Shown piece by piece: positions 1 to 4,259 of a stretch of DNA of 5,068 nucleotides. Under the pieces are notes generated by a model that was not told the origin of the DNA, ran no database searches, and saw only the letters and a list, made by a program, of their open reading frames with translations. The DNA lies in the NCBI GenBank assembly GCA_043101835.1, contig JBICHM010000280.1:1-5068 (forward strand), read 5' to 3'. Made by a program: the position numbers and the translations under genes. Within the stretch, counting starts at the first letter, position 1, and every line of letters begins with the position of its first letter. Source of the DNA: JBICHM01 sp043101835 (lineage in GTDB: Bacteria > Planctomycetota > Phycisphaerae > Phycisphaerales > UBA1924).

Positions 1-328
1 CTGCAACACCGACGCGTGCCCGACCGGCATCGCGACGCAGGACCCAGCCCTCTACAAGGGCCTCGTCGTGCCGACCAAGGCCGAGCGTGTCTTCAACTTC
101 CATCGCGGGACGATCCGGGCGTATCTCGAGCTCATCGCGGCGATGGGCCTCGCCCGGCCGGAGGACATTCGGCCCGAGCATCTCTCGCGGCGCGTGGAGG
201 ACGATCGCGTCCGATCCTTCCGCGATCTGTATGACTCGGTGTCGCCGGGGCAGCTGCTCACGATCGACGGGGTGCCGCAGGATCTTCGTCACGACTGGGA
301 GGCGGCCTCGGCGGAGGTCTTCGCTTGA
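1..328 (+). CDS. FMN-binding glutamate synthase family protein, C-terminal end (5' truncated)
   Basis: Only the last 108 codons are in the window; the frame begins at base 2 and the stop is TGA at 326-328. The visible start CNTDACPTGIATQ matches the end of the FMN-binding (beta/alpha)8 barrel of glutamate synthase-type proteins. In GltB the [3Fe-4S] ligands follow C-x5-C-x4-C; the two cysteines seen here (C-x4-C) fit the last two, and the first would lie just before the window. The following segment (KGLVVPTKAERVFNFHRG) and an ERPxDLRP-like stretch fit the stand-alone family. The protein stops about 95 residues after this motif, so the roughly 250-residue GXGXG domain that ends full GltB is absent. 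This points to a single-domain glutamate synthase-like oxidoreductase rather than a classical GOGAT large subunit. Whether it makes glutamate cannot be told from this part. Confidence 0.88.
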   Translation, partial: CNTDACPTGIATQDPALYKGLVVPTKAERVFNFHRGTIRAYLELIAAMGLARPEDIRPEHLSRRVEDDRVRSFRDLYDSVSPGQLLTIDGVPQDLRHDWEAASAEVFA

Positions 329-343
329 ACGATTCTCGGGACG

Positions 344-376
344 ATCGGCACACGCCGCCGGCTCGGCGGCGCCGAT
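344..376 (+). terminator. Bulged GC-rich hairpin after the glutamate synthase-like gene
   Basis: ATCGGC at 344-349 pairs with GCCGAT at 371-376, and GCCGCC at 354-359 pairs with GGCGGC at 365-370, giving 12 base pairs around a five-base loop (360-364), with a four-base bulge ACAC (350-353) on the 5' side only. It begins 16 bases after the upstream stop codon, where a terminator would lie. There is no U-run after the stem, so it is not a standard intrinsic terminator. It could instead protect the 3' end of the upstream mRNA or be a regulatory stem. The pairing is seen; the role is inferred. Confidence 0.4.
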
Positions 377-381
377 AGCGT
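376..381 (+). promoter_or_regulatory. Possible -10 element (TAGCGT) before the zinc-ribbon gene
   Basis: TAGCGT matches the TANNNT form of a sigma-70 -10 box and lies 15 bases before the ATG at 397. Transcription would start near base 388, leaving a leader of about 9 bases. It overlaps the last base of the upstream hairpin, and no TTGACA-like -35 is visible. It is supported mainly by similar elements before the other genes in this window. Confidence 0.25.
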
Positions 382-395
382 GAGGGGACGCCCTC
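382..395 (+). promoter_or_regulatory. Small hairpin covering the putative ribosome binding site of the zinc-ribbon gene
   Basis: GAGGG at 382-386 is complementary to CCCTC at 391-395, with a four-base loop, ending one base before the ATG at 397. GAGGGG is also the only Shine-Dalgarno-like sequence for this gene, so folding would hide it. A five-pair stem is short and could be chance. If the TAGCGT promoter is real, transcription starts inside this element and the hairpin would not form in RNA. Confidence 0.25.
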
Positions 396-396
396 C

Positions 397-1449
397 ATGA
401 GCCGATTCAATGACCCCCGCCATCTCGAGACCCAGCTGGCTCGCGCCCACGAGGGCGGGCTCGTGCTCGACCGGGACCGCGCCTGCAAGAAGTGCTCGTA
501 CGACCTCAGCGGGCTGCGCTACGGCGCGCGCTGCCCGGAATGCGGCACGGTGATCCGGTACGGGCGCTCGATGATCGTGCCGGTGCGCGACCGGATGCAG
601 GATGCGCCGGTGTGGTACATCCGGCTGGTCGAGGCGGGCTTCGTGAGCATGGCGGCGGGGAGCCTGGGAGTGATCGCCATCGCGCTGGCGGTCGCCGGTC
701 GGCTGCCGTGGCTGCTGGAGAACGGCGGCGCGATCACGGCGATGCTTGTGCTCGCCGGCGCGTGGCTCTCAGGCGTGGGCGTGCTGTGCGCGCCGAAGCC
801 CAGCACCGAGCGGGTGGAGCGCACAGCGCACGACGACCTGTGGTGGAAGGTCGGGGCCGGCGCCTCGCAGTCGCTCTGGTTCGCGGCGCCGCTGCTGGCG
901 ATGGCGCCGGATTCGTCGATCGCCATCGCCGGGCGCCCGCTGGATCTGCTCGCGGCCTGGGGGTGCGTCGCGCTCGCGCTGTGCGGGCTGCTGCCGGTCG
1001 CGTGGCTCGGCGCCGGATTCCACGAATGGATGCAGGACGACGACGGCGCCGGAAAATCGCGCCGGCGCGCCTGCTGGTTCATCGGCGTCGCGGCGTTCCT
1101 GCTCCTCGGGGGCACGTTGCGCGTGCCGCTTGGCATCCCCATTGTCAGCGTGCTGCTGGGCGGGTTCGATTTCCTGCCGGTCATCGCGGCGTGGCTCGCG
1201 CTGACGCTGCTCTGGTCGCTGGTGGCGCTGGCGCGGATGGCGTCGTGGTCGGTCACCCTCAAGCGGACGGACGAGGCGCGCACCGAGCGCCTGCGCGTTC
1301 GGCGCGACGCGGAGACCGCGGCGGAGCACGACCGACTCGCCAACGCGCCGATCGAGCCGCCCCCGACCTATGCGAAAGCGCCCGTGCCGAAGTCGCAGTC
1401 GGGCCACGCGGGGCCGGATCGGGTGGCGGGGTCGGAGTGGCGCCGGTAG
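397..1449 (+). CDS. Zinc-ribbon polytopic membrane protein of unknown function
   Basis: 350 residues, ATG start, TAG stop. Residues 30-50 form a four-cysteine ribbon: C30-x2-C33, then YDLSGL, then C46-PE-C49-G, expected to bind one zinc ion. After a short soluble segment the chain turns hydrophobic, with probable membrane segments near 79-100, 110-131, 154-172, 182-206, 225-242 and one or two in 246-278. A charged, proline-containing tail of about 70 residues (281-350) is probably cytoplasmic. This architecture, a YDLxGL zinc ribbon followed by membrane helices, is one I associate with uncharacterised proteins of Phycisphaerae; I know no assigned function and none is offered. GAGGGG at 382-387 could be a ribosome binding site with 9 bases of spacing, but it can pair with CCCTC before the start. 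The dehydrogenase gene begins 9 bases after its stop, so the two may share a transcript. Confidence 0.8.
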   Translation: MSRFNDPRHLETQLARAHEGGLVLDRDRACKKCSYDLSGLRYGARCPECGTVIRYGRSMIVPVRDRMQDAPVWYIRLVEAGFVSMAAGSLGVIAIALAVAGRLPWLLENGGAITAMLVLAGAWLSGVGVLCAPKPSTERVERTAHDDLWWKVGAGASQSLWFAAPLLAMAPDSSIAIAGRPLDLLAAWGCVALALCGLLPVAWLGAGFHEWMQDDDGAGKSRRRACWFIGVAAFLLLGGTLRVPLGIPIVSVLLGGFDFLPVIAAWLALTLLWSLVALARMASWSVTLKRTDEARTERLRVRRDAETAAEHDRLANAPIEPPPTYAKAPVPKSQSGHAGPDRVAGSEWRR

Positions 1450-1452
1450 CCT
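1447..1452 (+). promoter_or_regulatory. Possible -10 element (TAGCCT) abutting the dehydrogenase start
   Basis: TAGCCT overlaps the TAG stop of the zinc-ribbon gene and is followed by six bases and then the GTG start at 1459. This is the spacing expected if transcription began at or next to the start codon, giving a leaderless mRNA. No Shine-Dalgarno sequence precedes this GTG, which fits, but translational coupling to the upstream gene is an equal alternative. No -35 is visible. Confidence 0.3.
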
Positions 1453-1458
1453 CCGGGC

Positions 1459-2520
1459 GTGAACGCACCTGAGAACCAGAGCGGGCGCACGTTGCGGTGC
1501 GCGGTCGTCGGAGTCGGCCGGATGGGCCGGCATCATGCGCGTGTCTACAGCGAGGCCGACGGGGTGACGCTCGTCGGCGTCGTCGACGCCGATGAGGAAC
1601 GGCGCGAGAGCGTGGCCGAGGCTCGCGCGTGCCGCGCGTTCGCGACCGTCGAGGACCTCCTCGAGGCCGGCGTCGACGCGGTGAGCGTGGCGGTGCCGAC
1701 GGTTGCGCACCTGAAGGAGGCGAAGCCGCTGCTTGAGGCGGGGGTGGCGTGTCTCATCGAGAAGCCGCTCGCGCCGGACGCCGACGAGGCGGAGAAGATC
1801 GCCTCGATCGCCGAGGCGTCGGGCGCGGTGCTGCAGGTGGGTCACATCGAACGCTACAACCCGGCGGTGCGGGCGCTGCGCCGGCGGAAGGCCGACGACG
1901 GGTCGCCCGAGATCGTGCCGCGCTTTATCGAGGTGCATCGCGTCAGTCCGATGACCTTCCGCAGCCTGGATGTGTCGGTCGTCTTCGACATGATGATCCA
2001 TGACCTGGACGTGGTGCTTATGCTGATGGGCGGGACGGAGCCGGTGGAGGTGCAGGCGGCGGGCGTGCCGGTGATCACCGAGCACGACGATGTCTGCAAC
2101 GCGCGACTGACCTTCGAGCGTCCGCAGGGCGTGTGTGTCGCGAATATCACGGCGTCGCGTCTGGCCTTCAAGACGGAGCGCAAGACGCGGATCATCGCCG
2201 ACGACGCCTACGTGAGCATCGACTACGCCAAGCGCGCCGGCGTGCTGATCCGGCGGACGGCGAATGCGGCGCAACTCGACGAGGTCCGGGACGCCTTGCG
2301 CCACGGGAAGGACCTTTCGGACCTCGACTACGGCACGCTGGTCCACACTGAGGACCTGCAGGTCGCCGACGCCGACCAGCTGGAGCTCCAGATCGGGGAG
2401 TTCCTCGAGAGCGTCCGGACGGGGCGCCGGCCGGATGTGGACGCCCGGGCGGGCTTCGCTGCGGTCAAGACCGCCGAGCGGATCGAGGCGGCCTCCAGGG
2501 CGATCCGGAAGCGGGGCTGA
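1459..2520 (+). CDS. Gfo/Idh/MocA family NAD(P)-dependent dehydrogenase, resembling UDP-GlcNAc 3-dehydrogenase (GnnA-like)
   Basis: 353 residues from GTG to TGA, normal for the family. The N-terminal Rossmann fold shows GVGRMG at 18-23 and an acidic D43 at the end of strand two. EKP at 101-103 carries the conserved lysine of the family. GHIERYNPA at 128-136 leads into the C-terminal alpha/beta domain, where RSLDVSVVFDMMIHDLD (168-184) contains H181 and the flanking acids. From memory, the GHxERxNPA plus D-MIHDxD combination is typical of the branch found in Gram-negative lipid A clusters, including GnnA, which oxidises the 3-hydroxyl of UDP-GlcNAc so that GnnB can aminate it. That substrate is inference: no lpx gene or aminotransferase is in the window. 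The fold assignment is secure, the substrate is not. The GTG lies 9 bases after the upstream stop and has no Shine-Dalgarno sequence. Confidence 0.9.
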   Translation: MNAPENQSGRTLRCAVVGVGRMGRHHARVYSEADGVTLVGVVDADEERRESVAEARACRAFATVEDLLEAGVDAVSVAVPTVAHLKEAKPLLEAGVACLIEKPLAPDADEAEKIASIAEASGAVLQVGHIERYNPAVRALRRRKADDGSPEIVPRFIEVHRVSPMTFRSLDVSVVFDMMIHDLDVVLMLMGGTEPVEVQAAGVPVITEHDDVCNARLTFERPQGVCVANITASRLAFKTERKTRIIADDAYVSIDYAKRAGVLIRRTANAAQLDEVRDALRHGKDLSDLDYGTLVHTEDLQVADADQLELQIGEFLESVRTGRRPDVDARAGFAAVKTAERIEAASRAIRKRG

Positions 2521-2560
2521 CGCGCCGCCTTCGGCCTGTGCGGCCCGGCGAGGACGCGGC

Positions 2561-2566
2561 TACACT
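2561..2566 (+). promoter_or_regulatory. Likely -10 element (TACACT) for atpC
   Basis: TACACT matches TANNNT and lies 40 bases after the dehydrogenase stop, in non-coding sequence. It predicts transcription start near 2573 and a leader of about 62 bases holding a GC-rich hairpin and an AGGAG ribosome binding site. No convincing -35 is present at 16-18 bases upstream. It suggests atpC is transcribed on its own. Confidence 0.4.
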
Positions 2567-2578
2567 TTCGACCCGTTT

Positions 2579-2603
2579 GCCCCGCGCCGGCCCGGCCCGG
2601 GGC
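2579..2603 (+). promoter_or_regulatory. GC-rich hairpin in the atpC leader
   Basis: GCCCCG at 2579-2584 pairs with CGGGGC at 2598-2603, and inside it GCC at 2586-2588 can pair with GGC at 2594-2596 around a five-base loop. It sits between the TACACT element and the atpC ribosome binding site at 2620-2624. It might be a leader structure for atpC or, if transcription reads through from upstream, a weak terminator. There is no U-run. In such GC-rich sequence, stems of this size arise by chance fairly often. Confidence 0.3.
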
Positions 2604-2619
2604 GTCGATGGACCGACAC

Positions 2620-2624
2620 AGGAG
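2620..2624 (+). promoter_or_regulatory. Ribosome binding site that decides the atpC start
   Basis: AGGAG lies 10 bases before the GTG at 2635. The in-frame ATG at 2608 lies upstream of this site, has no comparable site of its own, and would add nine residues (MDRHRSDLP) that do not look like an epsilon N-terminus. The GTG is therefore preferred. Confidence 0.6.
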
Positions 2625-2634
2625 CGACCTGCCC

Positions 2635-3051
2635 GTGGCGAAGACCTTCCGCTGCCGCCTGATCACCCCCCAGGCTCGCGTGCTCGACGAGGACGCGTCC
2701 TACGTCCAGATCCCCTTGCACGACGGCTCCGCGGGCATCCTGCCCCGGCGCGCCGCAATGCTCGGCAAGCTGGGCCTGGGCGAGCTGCGCGTGGACTTTC
2801 CCGCCGGCGGGAGCCGGTCGTACTTCCTCGATGGCGGCTTCGGCCAGATGGTCGGCGACAGCCTGACCATTCTCGCCAAGGACGCCATCCCGGCCGAGCG
2901 CCTCAGTGAGCAGGACGCGAAGGCGGAACTCGCCGAGGCCGAGGCGCGCAAGCCCTCCGGCGCCGACGACGCGGCGAAGATCAGCCACGATCGCGCTCGC
3001 GCCCGCCTTAAGCTGCGTCTCGCGCAGGCGACAGCCAAGGCCGGCATCTGA
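2635..3051 (+). CDS. atpC: F1Fo ATP synthase epsilon subunit
   Basis: 138 residues from the GTG at 2635. Epsilon is part of the central stalk of F1Fo ATP synthase, linking rotor to catalytic head and restraining ATP hydrolysis. Residues 1-84 form the beta-sandwich domain: FRCRLITPQARVL, then PLHDGSAGILPRRA (27-40), where bacterial epsilons have the PxxxGxxGxLPxHAP-type motif, then LGLGELRV (46-53) and SYFLDGGFGQM (62-72). Residues about 87-138 are an Ala/Arg/Glu-rich helical hairpin. DRARA (119-123) resembles the DxxRA part of the ATP-sensing motif of some epsilons, though the Ile/Leu normally before the Asp is His here, so ATP sensing is uncertain. atpC usually follows atpD; here it stands between a dehydrogenase and a convergent kinase with no other atp gene in view. 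An alternative ATG at 2608 would give 147 residues. Confidence 0.88.
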   Translation: MAKTFRCRLITPQARVLDEDASYVQIPLHDGSAGILPRRAAMLGKLGLGELRVDFPAGGSRSYFLDGGFGQMVGDSLTILAKDAIPAERLSEQDAKAELAEAEARKPSGADDAAKISHDRARARLKLRLAQATAKAGI

Positions 3052-3059
3052 CAAGAGCC

Positions 3060-3092
3060 GCGGGCGCAAGCACGCGGGCAAGCGTCCATCCT
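3060..3092 (+). repeat. Short imperfect direct repeat downstream of atpC
   Basis: CGCGGGC followed by GCAAGC, then after one base CGCGGGC followed by AAGC, so a unit of 11-13 bases occurs twice in tandem just after the atpC stop. It is non-coding in the atpC frame. It looks like a local duplication in degenerate 3' sequence and I assign no function. Confidence 0.35.
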
Positions 3093-3124
3093 CGCAGAAG
3101 TCGTCGGGCTCTCGGTGCGCGCCC

Positions 3125-3153
3125 GCCGAGCGGCGGCTCGCTGCGCTCTCGGC
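3125..3153 (+). repeat. Inverted repeat GCCGAG / CTCGGC between atpC and the kinase gene
   Basis: GCCGAG at 3125-3130 can pair with CTCGGC at 3148-3153, and GAGC at 3128-3131 can pair locally with GCTC. A second copy of GCTCTCGG at 3108-3115 matches 3145-3152, so CCGAG could pair to either side. It lies in the convergent gap and may help end atpC transcription. No U-run follows. Confidence 0.3.
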
Positions 3154-3160
3154 TGACCAA

Positions 3161-3205
3161 CACCCTCACCCCAGCCCTCTCCCGCGGTGCGGAAGAGGGA
3201 GCGGA
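3161..3205. repeat. CCCTCTCCC-type dispersed repeat with an 11-bp inverted repeat; possible two-way terminator
   Basis: The sequence ACCCTCACCCCAGCCCTCTC and what follows belongs to a repeat type seen in many GC-rich bacterial genomes, often mis-annotated as small proteins reading HPHPSPLP. Inside it CCCTCTCCCGC at 3175-3185 pairs with GCGGAAGAGGG at 3189-3199, ten of eleven positions matching (C3181 opposite A3193), around a three-base loop. It lies between two convergent genes, beginning 110 bases after the atpC stop and ending 3 bases before the last base of the kinase stop codon, so it could stop transcription from either side. Family membership is from memory of the motif; termination is inferred from position and symmetry. 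Confidence 0.55.
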
Positions 3206-3207
3206 TG

Positions 3208-4152
3208 TCAGTCGATATTCACGATCTTCCGGAACGCCGCGCAGCGGGTTTCGATCTCGTCGCGCGTAAGCGTGCGGAGTCGGTCGAGGCTGAACGACTC
3301 GATCGTGTAGGACGCGAGCACGGTGCCGAGGGCGAGGCCGTGGCGGACAGTCTCGAATGCCGCGGCGGGCGGGCCGCCGTTGCCGCCTCGGGTGGCGTGG
3401 ATATGCGCGACGTGGCCCATGAGGCCCCCGGCGAAAGAATCACCGGCGCCGGTGGGGTCGATGACGGTTTCGGTGGGGAAAGCCGGGAGCGCGCCGACGC
3501 CGTCGCGATGGACGAGCAGCGCGCCGTGCTCGCCCTTCTTGATGACGGCGAAGGTGGGGCCCATCTCGAGGATGCGCTTGCCGGCAGTGAGGGCGTTGGA
3601 TTCCTCGGTGAGCTGACCGGCCTCCTGATCGTTGAGCACGACGCCATCGACCTTTCCGAGCAGCTCGACGAGTTCATCGCGCGCGGTGTTGATCCAGAGG
3701 TCCATTGTGTCGCAGACCGCCAGTTCGCGCCCGGGGAACTGCTCGAGCAGGCCCAGCTGCACCGCGGGGTGCGTGTTGGCGAGGAAGACGTATTTGGAGT
3801 CCGCGTAGGCGCCGGGGACACCGGGGGGCGCCTCCTCCAGCACGCCCAGCTCGGTGAAGAGCGTGTCGCGGACATTCATGTTCTCGTGGTACTTCCCGCC
3901 CCAGCGGAAGGTCTTCGAGCCTTTGCGGATCTCGAGGCCGTCGAGGCAGAGGTTCGGGAAGGACTTCAGCGTGGCGTGGTGGCCGTCGGGCAGGTCGTCG
4001 CCGGCGGCGGCGACGAGGCGGACCTTCTCCGGGGTCAGGAACGACGCCGCGGCGGCGAAGTAGGAGGCCGAGCCGCCCAGGACTTCTTTCGCCTCTCCGG
4101 TGGGGGCGTGGACGGTGTCGATGCCGATGGTGCCGGTGACGATCAGTGGCAT
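3208..4152 (-). CDS. PfkB-family (ribokinase-like) sugar kinase
   Basis: 314 residues, reading leftward from the ATG at 4152-4150 to a stop at 3210-3208. The family transfers phosphate from ATP to a sugar or nucleoside hydroxyl in the cytoplasm. The N-terminus MPLIVTGTIGIDTVH and LGGSASYFAAAASFL (25-39) form the substrate side with its GG pair. VVLNDQEAGQLT (171-182) is the conserved N-x-x-E segment near the nucleotide and magnesium site, and DPTGAGDSFAGG (232-243) is the second PfkB signature, with D238 the expected catalytic base and GAGD the anion hole. Key residues are intact. KTFRWGGKYHENMN (80-93) is a substrate-lid-like region. The substrate cannot be named. The start at 4152 is preferred over a GTG at 4224 because AGGAGG lies 9 bases before it and the extra 24 residues are not family-like. 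It converges on atpC and diverges from gltX. Confidence 0.88.
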   Translation of the reverse strand: MPLIVTGTIGIDTVHAPTGEAKEVLGGSASYFAAAASFLTPEKVRLVAAAGDDLPDGHHATLKSFPNLCLDGLEIRKGSKTFRWGGKYHENMNVRDTLFTELGVLEEAPPGVPGAYADSKYVFLANTHPAVQLGLLEQFPGRELAVCDTMDLWINTARDELVELLGKVDGVVLNDQEAGQLTEESNALTAGKRILEMGPTFAVIKKGEHGALLVHRDGVGALPAFPTETVIDPTGAGDSFAGGLMGHVAHIHATRGGNGGPPAAAFETVRHGLALGTVLASYTIESFSLDRLRTLTRDEIETRCAAFRKIVNID

Positions 4153-4161
4153 GCGCCGGGG

Positions 4162-4167
4162 CCTCCT
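4162..4167 (-). promoter_or_regulatory. Strong ribosome binding site of the sugar kinase gene
   Basis: On the minus strand this reads AGGAGG, with nine bases to the ATG at 4152. It is the best Shine-Dalgarno match in the window and fixes the start of the kinase. It contrasts with the dehydrogenase and gltX starts, which have none. Confidence 0.75.
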
Positions 4168-4194
4168 GCAAAGAGCCGAATCGGAAGGGAGAGG

Positions 4195-4200
4195 ACTGTA
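4195..4200 (-). promoter_or_regulatory. Likely -10 element (TACAGT) of the sugar kinase gene
   Basis: The minus strand reads TACAGT here, a TANNNT match. It predicts transcription starting near 4188 and a leader of about 36 bases that includes the AGGAGG site. The -35 region would fall near 4218-4223, reading TGGGCG on the minus strand, a poor match. If right, the promoter also excludes translation from the GTG at 4224. Confidence 0.4.
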
Positions 4201-4232
4201 GGGCGCCGCCGGAGTCGCGCCCACCGGCGCCC

Positions 4233-4246
4233 GCGTTGCGCAACGC
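4233..4246. promoter_or_regulatory. 14-bp perfect palindrome touching the gltX -10 element; candidate operator
   Basis: GCGTTGCGCAACGC is its own reverse complement over all 14 bases, and the next base pair outward does not match. It ends exactly where the TACGCT element begins, and lies 32 bases upstream of the kinase -10 element on the other strand. In a divergent promoter region this is a natural place for a dimeric repressor or activator to bind and act on one or both genes. The symmetry is seen; a regulatory role is inferred. Confidence 0.4.
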
Positions 4247-4252
4247 TACGCT
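4247..4252 (+). promoter_or_regulatory. Likely -10 element (TACGCT) of gltX
   Basis: TACGCT is followed by seven bases and then the ATG at 4260. With this spacing the first transcribed base would be at or within a base or two of the start codon, so the gltX mRNA would be leaderless. No Shine-Dalgarno sequence is present before the ATG, in agreement. No clear -35 is visible. Confidence 0.42.
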
Positions 4253-4259
4253 TGTCGCC

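Noticed and set aside
519..1343. Minus-strand open frame of 274 codons opposite the zinc-ribbon gene
   Set aside because: Ser/Ala/Arg-rich low-complexity translation with no motif, opposite a gene with a clear zinc ribbon and membrane helices.
769..2346. Long minus-strand open frame of 525 codons opposite the membrane protein and dehydrogenase genes
   Set aside because: It spans two well-supported genes and is rich in Arg, His and Pro as expected from the reverse of GC-rich codons. It shows no domain motif.
2608..2634. Upstream ATG start for atpC adding nine residues
   Set aside because: No ribosome binding site precedes it, and the AGGAG site lies downstream of it, placed for the GTG at 2635.
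3060..3205. Possible CRISPR array or phage attachment site in the repeat-bearing convergent gap
   Set aside because: There are at most two copies of any short unit, with no regular spacing, no spacers of even length and no integrase, cas or tRNA gene nearby.
2906..3310. Plus-strand open frame crossing the atpC end, with a basic stretch and HPHPSPLP
   Set aside because: It is out of frame with atpC, and the HPHPSPLP segment is the well-known spurious translation of the dispersed repeat. atpC already ends at a normal family length, so a frameshifted extension is not needed.
4153..4224. GTG start at 4224 for the sugar kinase
   Set aside because: The extra residues do not resemble the family N-terminus, and the AGGAGG site and predicted TACAGT promoter both favour the ATG at 4152.
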